Below the pieces are notes generated by a model. That model searched no databases and was not told the DNA's origin. It saw only the letters and a list, made by a program, of their open reading frames with translations. A stretch of 64,000 nucleotides of DNA. It comes from Sphingobacterium tabacisoli (lineage in GTDB: Bacteria > Bacteroidota > Bacteroidia > Sphingobacteriales > Sphingobacteriaceae). Shown here in pieces: positions 8,571 through 17,522 of the stretch. Both the position numbers and the translations under genes were made by a program. Each line of letters starts with the position of its first letter. The stretch's first letter is position 1. The stretch covers positions 248,001 to 312,000 of the forward strand of contig NZ_JAEQMU010000006.1 of NCBI RefSeq assembly GCF_017908035.1. Direction: 5' to 3'.

Positions 8571-9290
8571 ATGTTTCGTCACAAAGGAAAAAGAAGGAAT
8601 TACACACACAATCTAAGACTAGCTTCGATGCTTTCATTTGTCGCGGGCCTGGTAAATGTATGTGGCGTAATGCAGATTCAGATCTTGACAACAAATGTCA
8701 CTGGTCACTTTGCATATTTTGCGGAGAATATAGTACTTAACAAATATGCAGTGGCCATTACCTTCATCTTGTATGTCACCGCATTCTTAGCGGGTGCATT
8801 CTGTTCTAGCTTATTAATCGAGTTATTTTCTCGAAAATCGGTTGTAAGCTCCTATGTCTTTCCAATTTCTATCGAAATAATATGCCTACTCTTTGTCGCA
8901 TTTTTTGGAGATGCAACCGTCCATCCGTATGTGATAGCCTCTATCCTACTATTCGCGATGGGAACTCAGAATGCATTGGTGAGCAAAATATCAAATTCAG
9001 TAGTACGCACGACTCACCTGACAGGTTTATTTACAGATTTAGGTATAGAGCTTTCACTGTTGCTTTTTCATAAAAGAAACAATCAGAACATACGGAAAAT
9101 CAAACAGAATATTTACTTAAAATTTGTCATCATTTTATTATTTTTCTTTGGATCTGTATTAGGCGGATTTCTCGCTTTACAGTTTCACTTTAAAACGTTG
9201 TTTGTGGCAGTAGTCTGTTTGATACTAGCAATGTCCTATGACTATTTTAAGCTGAGCTACGTGCACCTAAGACGAAGGCTATCACATTGA
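8571..9290 (+). CDS. YoaK family (DUF1275) membrane protein
   Basis: A 239-residue integral membrane protein with about six hydrophobic helices. The opening LRLASMLSFVAGLVNVCGVM, the TTNVTGHFAYFA segment around residue 45 and ALVSKISNSVVRTTHLTGLFTDLG around 140-160 are typical of the DUF1275/YoaK family. In that family a conserved TxxxTG pair repeats in the two halves (TTNVTG and RTTHLTG here). The role is unknown; some homologues lie near transport or oxidative-stress genes. A small hairpin attacc/ggtaat lies upstream (8542-8558), of uncertain meaning. Confidence 0.8.
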   Translation: MFRHKGKRRNYTHNLRLASMLSFVAGLVNVCGVMQIQILTTNVTGHFAYFAENIVLNKYAVAITFILYVTAFLAGAFCSSLLIELFSRKSVVSSYVFPISIEIICLLFVAFFGDATVHPYVIASILLFAMGTQNALVSKISNSVVRTTHLTGLFTDLGIELSLLLFHKRNNQNIRKIKQNIYLKFVIILLFFFGSVLGGFLALQFHFKTLFVAVVCLILAMSYDYFKLSYVHLRRRLSH

Positions 9291-9551
9291 CACTAGACAA
9301 GCCTCCATTCTTATTCTAAATTGTGGCTAGAAATTGAGCAAATAAAAAAAGAAACTCGATAACCAAGACAAAAACTTAGAGGTTGTATTTTAGTATCTCC
9401 ACGAAATGGCAGACAAAGAGAAACAGCCTATAACGGAAAGGCAACTGATTGGGTACGAGCCAAAAACCCGATGGGTGTAATCCATAGTCTAGAAACAGTA
9501 ATAAGTAAAGTGCCCTACCTGTATGGTAGTAAGACAGACATCTTACTTACA
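9291..9551. other. Intergenic region, no gene supported
   Basis: This is a gap between convergent genes. It contains a 24-codon ATG frame (9406-9480) with no recognisable homology and no good ribosome binding site, so it is not called as a gene. Confidence 0.5.
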
Positions 9552-9595
9552 ATAATCCCCTACCTCTGCACGCATTGGCAATGATAGGGGATTAT
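9552..9595. terminator. Hairpin terminator between convergent genes
   Basis: The arms ataatccccta and taggggattat pair perfectly over 11 bases around a loop of about 22 bases. It lies just after the stop of the M16 protease operon on the minus strand and also downstream of the YoaK gene, so it may act in both directions. Confidence 0.65.
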
Positions 9596-9615
9596 AATTA
9601 CATTTTCGACAGAAG

Positions 9616-12459
9616 TTATGGAACCTCTGGATACAACACAAACTTAAATAGTCGCTCTGCAGACAAGTACTGATCAGCCAGCTGTTGCAGCTCTTTCTTT
9701 GTGATACTTTTTAAGCGCTCGTCAGCTGAGAATACACGCAATGGATCTTTTTGATCAATTTCTGTGCTCAAAAGATATGATAGCCAGAATCCATTCTGAA
9801 CAAGAGCCTGTTGATTAGACAGAAGCTTCTCTGCTATAAATTTATCAACATCTACTTGATCTGGGCCATCTTTTCTTATTTTTTCGATTTCATCGACTGC
9901 AGCTTCGGTAAGTTTAGCTACTAACTGTGGATCTGTCGTAAAGGAGATGTTCAATCCAAAACGCTCACGCGGTATCTTTGAAACCGATGGTGAAACGTTG
10001 ATACTATAAACCCCACTTTCCTTCTCCCTCAGACGTTGCAGTAGCTTCACATTGATACAACTGGATAATGCTTCCATAAGCATGCTATTTCGATCAGAAT
10101 AGTTAAAATCTCCCAAATAGGCCATTGCTACTGTTGCTTTTTCTTCCTTTCCTTTTCTGATATCCAAGTCAAACCCTTTTGCTGGGGGGTAGCTCGCATT
10201 ATCTACAAACTGCTCTTTCCTCCCAAGGTTAGGCAATGTACCTAGATATTGAGCAGCATATTGCTCCATTTCATCAAGATTAAAATTACCAACAATCACG
10301 AAGGTAAAATCAGAGGCATCAGCAAAGCGGTCCTTAAATATCTCTAATGCGCGATCAAGATTAATCTGTTTGATTTTCTCTTCGCTCGGTCCGGTCTTTC
10401 TCGGATCATTATTATACAATACCCTGGTTATGGAATCGGAGAAAAATGTCCCAACATTATTCAGACGATTCTCTAATCCTATTTTGGATTTTTCTAGGTT
10501 TGCTTCAATCAACTCGCGGTCTAATCGTGTCTGATAGAAGAAGGCATGAATCAGCTCGAAAGCTGTCTTTACATCCTTCTGTACTGTACTCGCTTTTATT
10601 CCTTCTCCGATTTCATTGATGTAAGGCGATACAGATACACTCTTACCATTGAGATATCGGGACAGTTGCAAAGCATCAAAAGGTCCTAATCCGCTAGAAC
10701 CGACGATGGAGGTTGCATTGACCGCAGACTGAAAGTCTTCCAGATTATACAGTGAATATCCACCTGGGCTAAAAGAAGTAATCTGGATTTCGTCGTTCAT
10801 GAAATCAGTGGGTTTCATGACTACTTTTACTCCGTTGTCCAATAATATCGTGCGAGAACCAACTCCTTCATTCTGTCTTCTGTCCACAATCTTCGCTGGA
10901 GCTGGAAGATCAACCACTAGATCCTCTCCTACAATATCCTCTTGATAAGACTGAGGTTGTACCTTGGTCGCATCATCAATCCAAGCAAGCAGTTGTTTTT
11001 CATTGGGCAATTCCTTTGCTTTATTCTCAGGAGCCGTCAACACCATATCCCTGTTCTTGGTGTCTGTATACATAACGGCATGTCTTTGTATATCCTGTAG
11101 TGATACTGTTTCTATATTTTTCAATAGAATGGGGAATATGTAATCAAAGCCGGGCGCAGGCTGATCTTTTAGATAATAGGCAAGGATTTCCTCCATATAA
11201 CTCTGTGATCTTTTTTTACTTTCCTCCGCTTTACTACGCTCTAGTGATGTGCGGTAATTCGTCTTTGCGCGTTGCAATTCGTTGTCTGTAAAACCGTATT
11301 GGCGAACTTGCTCAAAAGCCTCATACACAGCATAGATACTCTCCTTCAGTTTACCTGGTTTTGGCGTGATACTGATCGAATTGGTTTCTAATCCTCCTAA
11401 CAATTCACTACTGCCGAATCCTGCCGACAGAAAAGGGGTACTTGCCTTTCGTGTGAGCTCGCCCAACCGTGCATTCAAAAGTTGCGTAAACAAGCCGCGT
11501 TCAAGCGCAATCTTATAGTCCGTGGATTTCATAACCCGAAAAGCAGGGACTTTATAACTGATCTGCAGGCTGGTGGAGGTTATTTCCTCGTCCGTAAAAG
11601 TAAGGAACTGGTTCTTTCCGGTCAGTGTTATAGTGTAGTAATTGCGTTTTGGTGCCTTGGAGGGATTTTTAAGATCGCTAAATAACCGGATGACTTCCTT
11701 CTCTATAGCGACCTCATCGATATCGCCAACGATAATCAGTGCCTGCAACTCAGGCCTGTACCAATCTTTGTAGAACTCGCGGATTTCGCTGTATTTGAAG
11801 TTCTTCAATATCTCTTCTGTCCCTATGGGCAACCGGTTAGCATAGCGTGAATTATTGGTCAACATCGGAAAAGTCTTCTCCTGAAGTCGGCTAGACAGTC
11901 CTCCTCGTTGTCTTTTTTCTTCTAATATGACGCCTCTTTCCTGATCAATTTCATCGTCTTCCAGAAGGGCACCATGAGCCCAGTCTCTCATGATGATAAG
12001 CCCCTGTTTCAATAATTCGGGATCATTGCTCGGAAGAGGAAGCTGGTACACCGTCTCGTCAAATCCGGTATAGGCGTTTAGATCTGCACCGAACCGTATT
12101 CCTGAGCGCTGTAAATAGTCAACCAGCTCATTTTTTGGAAAATGCGTGGTGCCATTAAAATTCATATGCTCCAAGAAATGCGCCAGCCCCTGTTGTCTGT
12201 CTGTTTCTAGAATAGACCCGACCTTGTTGGCAAGGTACATCACCATCCGGTCTTTGGGCTCTGCATTTTTGAGTATATAGTACTCGAATCCATTGGGCAA
12301 TACTCCCTTTTTCACCTTAGGGTCCAGTGGTATCTCTAAGCCCCTCCCTTTTTTTTGATAAGCCTTTGTATTTACATCTTTTTGGGCCATGGCCGCTAGA
12401 TGTGTAAATAGCAAGGCTATAATCCATAAGACCTTTATCTCTCTATAGTATACATTCAT
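9616..12459 (-). CDS. M16 family zinc metallopeptidase (insulinase/PqqL-like), secreted
   Basis: A 947-residue periplasmic or outer-membrane-facing zinc protease. A signal peptide covers about residues 8-25. The inverted zincin motif HFLEH is at residues 94-98, with the distal zinc ligand in ERGVILEE (E174), at the family's usual spacing. The length fits the two-lobed PqqL/YmxG type with an active N-terminal M16 half and an inactive C-terminal half, where FNLDEMEQYAAQYLGTLPN is typical. It is the last gene of a four-gene operon, 22 bases after the MutS-like gene, and is followed by a strong hairpin. What a zinc protease shares with an ABC exporter and a MutS-like ATPase is unclear. Confidence 0.9.
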   Translation of the reverse strand: MNVYYREIKVLWIIALLFTHLAAMAQKDVNTKAYQKKGRGLEIPLDPKVKKGVLPNGFEYYILKNAEPKDRMVMYLANKVGSILETDRQQGLAHFLEHMNFNGTTHFPKNELVDYLQRSGIRFGADLNAYTGFDETVYQLPLPSNDPELLKQGLIIMRDWAHGALLEDDEIDQERGVILEEKRQRGGLSSRLQEKTFPMLTNNSRYANRLPIGTEEILKNFKYSEIREFYKDWYRPELQALIIVGDIDEVAIEKEVIRLFSDLKNPSKAPKRNYYTITLTGKNQFLTFTDEEITSTSLQISYKVPAFRVMKSTDYKIALERGLFTQLLNARLGELTRKASTPFLSAGFGSSELLGGLETNSISITPKPGKLKESIYAVYEAFEQVRQYGFTDNELQRAKTNYRTSLERSKAEESKKRSQSYMEEILAYYLKDQPAPGFDYIFPILLKNIETVSLQDIQRHAVMYTDTKNRDMVLTAPENKAKELPNEKQLLAWIDDATKVQPQSYQEDIVGEDLVVDLPAPAKIVDRRQNEGVGSRTILLDNGVKVVMKPTDFMNDEIQITSFSPGGYSLYNLEDFQSAVNATSIVGSSGLGPFDALQLSRYLNGKSVSVSPYINEIGEGIKASTVQKDVKTAFELIHAFFYQTRLDRELIEANLEKSKIGLENRLNNVGTFFSDSITRVLYNNDPRKTGPSEEKIKQINLDRALEIFKDRFADASDFTFVIVGNFNLDEMEQYAAQYLGTLPNLGRKEQFVDNASYPPAKGFDLDIRKGKEEKATVAMAYLGDFNYSDRNSMLMEALSSCINVKLLQRLREKESGVYSINVSPSVSKIPRERFGLNISFTTDPQLVAKLTEAAVDEIEKIRKDGPDQVDVDKFIAEKLLSNQQALVQNGFWLSYLLSTEIDQKDPLRVFSADERLKSITKKELQQLADQYLSAERLFKFVLYPEVP

Positions 12460-12481
12460 TATTATCTAATCTTTTCTATTT

Positions 12482-15151
12482 TTAATTATTCAGTAGATCT
12501 AAAATCCCTTCATTCCTGATAATAACCATACCATGCTTATCAGCACTGATCCCCTCCTGAGCGATATAGGGATACGTCGGCACCGCATCCACCATTACGG
12601 TGGGCATATACCTAAATGTGACGGTTTTATCTTCTTGGGCAATGACTTCGCCAACTTCGACAATATGAGTGGATATGATAAAGAAGGTGTGTTTGAATGT
12701 CACAAAACTCTTTGTGACAGCCAGCGTAGCATCAAACGCATCTTTTACATTAGTGCCTTTAAACAGTTCATCAAACAATACAAATAGGTATTTGCCCTGT
12801 TCGACCTGCTCCGCAATGGTCTTTACCCGCATCACCTCTGCATAGTAATGACTGAATCCTTGCTGTAAACTATCATCCACATTGATTGAGGTAAATATCC
12901 CCTCTCGTACAGAAAATGTCATTGCTACCGCAGCAATAGGAAATCCCATATGGGCGAGGTAAAGGTTTATACTGGCTGTTTTCATAAATGTCGACTTGCC
13001 AGCCATATTGGCTCCAGTCAGAAAAACAAGGTTCTTGTCTGTCTGCATGGCCATATCATTGCCCACTCCCCTGACCAGTCGAGGATGTCTTCCTCCTTTG
13101 ATCTCCAACACATCGGCAGACCGCTCCAATGCGACAGCATAGGCAAATCCTCTTTCTCTCGCCAGAGTGCCTACAGCATGGAACACATCGATCTGATAAA
13201 TAAGGTCGATAAGCTCTAGTAGCTGATCGGCATGGGCACTCAATTGATAATCCAGGTCTGCGAGCCGCTGCCAATCGATTCCCTTCGAGTCAGGTTTTCG
13301 AAGCACATCCTTTTGGACCAATGATCCCAATAGGGTATAGGCCCAATGTAGTCTTGCGCTGAAGTCACCCCCTCCTGTTTTAGACAACTGCTGCTCCAGA
13401 TAGTCTTTCAGCACATGGAGAGTTTTCAATGATGAGAAAATACCTAGAGCCAATTCTGAAATCTTCTCATCCTTGACTACTTGTTCAGCGATCTTCTGAC
13501 AGAACACACGAATCACAGTAGCCATTTTGTTCGTAGGCCTACGGCTCGCCACATAACGCTCGAATAGGGCGAACTCTTCTCTGTCGAGCTCCAAGAGTAC
13601 ACCGTGTTCGGTGAAATAGCTGAATGTAGCTGATCGGTTGTTGATTTCGTCAGCATCGACCATAGGTTCCTGAAACCACCTTTCCAACAGAAGTTCGCCG
13701 CCTTTGGTACGTGTCCTATTGAACAACGAGAAGATGGAGTTTGGATCAAATCGGCCTACCAGATTTAAATCTTTTTGGGTTTGGGCATCGGTAAGAAATA
13801 TCTTTGCCGCTGCTGTCTTAATATTGCGATCAGCTTTTGATAAACTCTCTAAGATACCCTCATTATTAATGATCAGCATTCCATGTCGATCGGCCGTAAC
13901 CCCCGCCTGCAAGGTATAGGTATATCTCGGCTTTGTGCCCTCCATAATGGTTGGCAAGAAGAGGTACTGTATCCCTTGTGTGTCCTTTTTTAGATCTGTA
14001 GCAGCCTCTATAATATGAGTTGATATGACAAAGGCACTATTCCGCTTTGTGGCGAATGCTCTGGTCAGCTCTACGGTGCCTTCATAGGCGTCTTTAACAT
14101 TGGTCCCTCTAAAGAGCTCATCAAACAGCACAAATAAGCGCTGTCCATTGGAAAGCATCTGCGCCACCATACGGATCCGCTTTACCTCTGCGAGAAAATG
14201 GCTATATCCCATATCAATATTGTCCGACAGGTTGATACTACTGATCAACCCATCGAACGCACTAAACACCATTTTTTGTGCCGGTACGGGAAAACCGATA
14301 TGTGCTAGATACACTGTTATACCGATAGACTTCATAAATGTTGACTTGCCTGCCATATTGGCTCCTGTAAGAAACACAACATTATTGTGGCTATCCAAAG
14401 AGACTGTATTTGCTTTGGCATTAGGTACCAGTGGATGGTACAGGCCATCGACTTTCAAATCGAACGTAGTATCATTGCGATCTACCACCTCAGGTAGTAT
14501 AAAACCCCGTTCCTTGGCTACAGCTGCCACCGATATCCAGGCATCCAATTGATAAATATGGTAGAATACCCGAAATACCTCCGCTCTTTTCTTAAACCGA
14601 TACAGTGTATCACACAAGGCAAGTTGATCAAAAGATACTTTTTGCTGAAATAAAGGCTTACCCACTCCGGAAACCTCTTCAAACAGCACATCCATATCCA
14701 ACAACAGCTGCTTAAAGTACGCGTCATTCTGGTCGAAGGCAGCAAGAAAGGTGCGCAGTGTGGCGAATACATCCAACATGGCCTTAGCTCCCTCGATCAG
14801 TAATTTGGTCTGGCTATCGACCCCAAGTACCTTATTCAACTTTGAATCATAATTCTCCTTTTGGGCACTGAGGCGACTGCGCTCGTCTCCATTCTCTAGA
14901 TAAGTTGATGCTGCATCAAGCATCGGTCCATCAAAAGGAAAAGCAATATCCTTTGACATAAAATAGTGGAGAATATCGATCCGCTTTCGAATAGCATTGG
15001 CGTCCGCCATAGGACTCGCCATAATGTCGTTTAGGAATTCAGCTCCTCCCCTTGTTTTACTCTTATTAAAAAGCTGCCTGACAGAGGCTTTTCCTCCAAC
15101 AGAGGAAAAACCTAGATCGTTCAGCGTTTGCTTGTCCGCATAAAATCTCAT
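12482..15151 (-). CDS. Double MutS-like ATPase: two tandem MutS lever/ATPase modules in one chain
   Basis: An 889-residue protein made of two homologous halves (about 1-450 and 451-889). Each half has a helical MutS domain III-like (lever) region and a MutS-type ATPase. Walker A GANMAGKST is at 263-271 and again at 713-721. Walker B LFVLFDELF is at 339-347 and 789-797, each followed by [RK]GTNVKDA. The STHI segment is at 377-380 and 827-830. The offset is a constant 450 residues in the ATPase halves. The mismatch-recognition domain I, connector domain II and Smr domain seem absent. MutS proteins work as dimers with composite ATP sites, so this chain could form both sites alone. The fusion and motifs are seen; the DNA substrate and function are unknown. 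It sits third in an operon with an ABC transporter and a protease. Confidence 0.88.
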   Translation of the reverse strand: MRFYADKQTLNDLGFSSVGGKASVRQLFNKSKTRGGAEFLNDIMASPMADANAIRKRIDILHYFMSKDIAFPFDGPMLDAASTYLENGDERSRLSAQKENYDSKLNKVLGVDSQTKLLIEGAKAMLDVFATLRTFLAAFDQNDAYFKQLLLDMDVLFEEVSGVGKPLFQQKVSFDQLALCDTLYRFKKRAEVFRVFYHIYQLDAWISVAAVAKERGFILPEVVDRNDTTFDLKVDGLYHPLVPNAKANTVSLDSHNNVVFLTGANMAGKSTFMKSIGITVYLAHIGFPVPAQKMVFSAFDGLISSINLSDNIDMGYSHFLAEVKRIRMVAQMLSNGQRLFVLFDELFRGTNVKDAYEGTVELTRAFATKRNSAFVISTHIIEAATDLKKDTQGIQYLFLPTIMEGTKPRYTYTLQAGVTADRHGMLIINNEGILESLSKADRNIKTAAAKIFLTDAQTQKDLNLVGRFDPNSIFSLFNRTRTKGGELLLERWFQEPMVDADEINNRSATFSYFTEHGVLLELDREEFALFERYVASRRPTNKMATVIRVFCQKIAEQVVKDEKISELALGIFSSLKTLHVLKDYLEQQLSKTGGGDFSARLHWAYTLLGSLVQKDVLRKPDSKGIDWQRLADLDYQLSAHADQLLELIDLIYQIDVFHAVGTLARERGFAYAVALERSADVLEIKGGRHPRLVRGVGNDMAMQTDKNLVFLTGANMAGKSTFMKTASINLYLAHMGFPIAAVAMTFSVREGIFTSINVDDSLQQGFSHYYAEVMRVKTIAEQVEQGKYLFVLFDELFKGTNVKDAFDATLAVTKSFVTFKHTFFIISTHIVEVGEVIAQEDKTVTFRYMPTVMVDAVPTYPYIAQEGISADKHGMVIIRNEGILDLLNN

Positions 15152-15172
15152 ATCGTCTAACTATTTTATAAG

Positions 15173-17500
15173 CTATCTGCGCTTACGTCTGATCAATATC
15201 ACCGCCGCAGCCAGTAGCATACCTACCGGTATGACCACTGTAAAAACCATCTTCAACCTTTTCAACCCATCTTTGGTCGCTTCCAGCGTATTATCTGTAG
15301 GGAAAGGACGCGTTACGTCTACAGGGATCTTCCCGTCGGACAACCAGTTGAATATACCTGGTATTATAGAAAAATTAGACGTAGGCCAGCGGCGCGTGAC
15401 AGGATTCAAACCTCCGTTGCTGACTGTCCCTGCATCGGAAAGCACAAAAACACGTTGCTGCTTTCCTGCGACATCACGAGTCGCACCCATCGCAGTAGTA
15501 TGCCATGCGATCTGCTCACCAATAGCCGGATTACAACGTACACTATCATTTACAAAATCTCTTGTTTCTAATTCATTCCAAGTCTGTAAGGTATCGGGAC
15601 TAGAATACAGTTTGACTGAATCAGTACGTAATATCGGCTTAAGAACAAATCCTTTATCTGCTAATGGTATTAACGAAGCCGCATTCTCCATGCCGATAAA
15701 GAAACGTCGGTCATTGATACTTTGGAAGAAAGAATTTAAAGCCGCACCTTCGGCAGTAGCTCTGGATAGAACCACATTGGCCAATACATCCTGCTTAGGC
15801 TGTACAAGACGCCCCGGCATCACCCCTATCCCAAAACGAGCGATAAAATCATTCATCACTTTCGATCCTGGTTTTAGCGCAACCATCAAGTTGCCTCCTT
15901 TAGCAATATAAGCTTCGATCTTTTGTTCCTCTGCAGGGGACAGCGCATTATCCATATCTGAAATAACGACAATGTCCATATCTTCAGGGATACCCTGATC
16001 GCCCGAAATATCCAAACTTTCTACATCACAGCCTTGATTGGTAAGTGCATACCGGAAAGTTTTAGCATCACTGAACATCGAATAATCACGGATGCGATCC
16101 CCTTTTATAGTCGGCTCGCCATGGCCCTGCAGGAAGCCGATACGTGGCAACTTCATAACCATACGTTTCAATGCGGCAGTGATCTCACTTTCGGACGGAA
16201 ATTTTTCAAAGTCTTCGTAGATACGTAGGAAAGCCTTTTGTCCATTTTCACGCTCCACAACACGTACAAAAGTATTGCCCTCATCGGTCAAATCTATTGT
16301 TTTTTTAAGCTCTGCGGGTGGCATAAACAGCTTAAAATTAAGGTCTCTTAAGTCAGCAACTTCTTTTGCCTGTTCTTCTAAAGACATACCCTTAAACTTG
16401 TTATCTACCCAGGGGTTATTACTAGGCTTATCGTAGTAATAGACGTATTTCATCTTAGTCTCCGGTTTAAAGCGGATATAATGCCTTAAACGTTCCATAT
16501 CGGCTTTGACATTGGATGGTATACCATGCACATACTCTCGATCCAATAAGTTGACATAGGTGGTGATAGTCAGTCCTCCTTCCAATTTGGCAACCACTTC
16601 CTGGCTATTCGGCGTCAAGGTATTGTATTTGGTTCGTGTACCGTCATAATATGCCATAATCATTGGCCGGGATGTTACGTAGCCCAAGGTCATTGCAACC
16701 GCAGCTACCAGGGCATATCTTCCCCAGGCCCCGGCTTTCGTATCAAAGGTCTGGAAAGAGCGCACTCTTAAAACACTGAATCCTAAGAACATCCCAGTCA
16801 CAATAACAAAATACAGAACATCTTCAGAACATATTAACCCTTTCGCAAACTCCAAACTACGTCCCGAAAGCGATAGCCAATAGGTAATCTCACGGACAAA
16901 CTCCATGTCCTGCCAGACCTTATTCATATAAGCTAATGCCGAAAGCACAACTAACGTACCTAGCGCGGCGACTACCTGATATGATGTAAGACTGGACATA
17001 AACAATCCAATAGCTGCATAGGCGCAGATCAGGAGGTATATTCCTAAGACACCAATTAATACCGGAGTGATATCGTAATTTTCGATGGTAAACGCCCCCA
17101 CCAGCACATAAGCTAGAATAATCAATGTCAATAACAATCCATAGCCCATCATCGCTATAAACTTGCCCAATATAATCTGTCGGGGATTGACGGGCGAAGA
17201 GAACAACAACTTGATTGATCCACTGCTATACTCTCGACTCATCAGTCCCATAGTCAGCAAAGGCAGATATAAGTGCAAGTATTCCTGTATCTTAATCAAC
17301 AGACCAAACTGTCCTCCATATAAATTAGCAGACAATGCTACCTGTGGCATTCCCGTAAGCTGATTTTTTAACGTACTCTGCATCAGCTCCATGAAGACCA
17401 TCCCCGTCTGGAACGCAAATATGATCAGTATAAACCAGGCTATGGGCGAATAAAAAAGCGTATACAGCTCAGCCTTGGCAATTTTTAAAGTCTTTCTCAT
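15173..17500 (-). CDS. Fused ABC-2 permease and GldG-like auxiliary protein
   Basis: A 775-residue inner-membrane protein. Residues about 1-260 form an ABC-2-type permease: about six spans beginning ELYTLFYSPIAWFILIIFAF, with REYSSGSIKLLFSSPVNPRQI between spans. After a further membrane segment, residues about 285-735 form a periplasmic GldG/ABC_transp_aux-like region (NTLTPNSQEVVAKLEGGLTI at its start, IGFLQGHGEP in the middle). The chain ends in one membrane span and a basic tail (about 749-775). In Flavobacterium the corresponding GldF and GldG are separate proteins. The ATPase gene lies 22 bases upstream. Homologues occur in many non-gliding bacteria, so gliding motility should not be assumed. 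The substrate is unknown. Confidence 0.85.
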   Translation of the reverse strand: MRKTLKIAKAELYTLFYSPIAWFILIIFAFQTGMVFMELMQSTLKNQLTGMPQVALSANLYGGQFGLLIKIQEYLHLYLPLLTMGLMSREYSSGSIKLLFSSPVNPRQIILGKFIAMMGYGLLLTLIILAYVLVGAFTIENYDITPVLIGVLGIYLLICAYAAIGLFMSSLTSYQVVAALGTLVVLSALAYMNKVWQDMEFVREITYWLSLSGRSLEFAKGLICSEDVLYFVIVTGMFLGFSVLRVRSFQTFDTKAGAWGRYALVAAVAMTLGYVTSRPMIMAYYDGTRTKYNTLTPNSQEVVAKLEGGLTITTYVNLLDREYVHGIPSNVKADMERLRHYIRFKPETKMKYVYYYDKPSNNPWVDNKFKGMSLEEQAKEVADLRDLNFKLFMPPAELKKTIDLTDEGNTFVRVVERENGQKAFLRIYEDFEKFPSESEITAALKRMVMKLPRIGFLQGHGEPTIKGDRIRDYSMFSDAKTFRYALTNQGCDVESLDISGDQGIPEDMDIVVISDMDNALSPAEEQKIEAYIAKGGNLMVALKPGSKVMNDFIARFGIGVMPGRLVQPKQDVLANVVLSRATAEGAALNSFFQSINDRRFFIGMENAASLIPLADKGFVLKPILRTDSVKLYSSPDTLQTWNELETRDFVNDSVRCNPAIGEQIAWHTTAMGATRDVAGKQQRVFVLSDAGTVSNGGLNPVTRRWPTSNFSIIPGIFNWLSDGKIPVDVTRPFPTDNTLEATKDGLKRLKMVFTVVIPVGMLLAAAVILIRRKRR

Positions 17501-17522
17501 CTATTTCTTGTAATGTTTAGTA

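Noticed and set aside
9406..9480. 24-codon plus-strand frame between YoaK and the M16 operon
   Set aside because: Too short, no good ribosome binding site and no recognisable similarity.
14100..14552. Plus-strand open frame of 150 codons opposite the double MutS-like gene
   Set aside because: Antisense shadow of the conserved ATPase region; no independent support.
12482..15151. Double MutS-like gene as an assembly or frameshift artefact joining two genes
   Set aside because: One uninterrupted frame with a linker between the halves and no internal stop; the copies have diverged in sequence, so this is not a duplicated read.
15231..15911. Long plus-strand open frame (226 codons) opposite the permease/GldG fusion gene
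   Set aside because: It lies wholly antisense to a gene with clear family motifs and its translation shows no recognisable domain; it is an antisense shadow.
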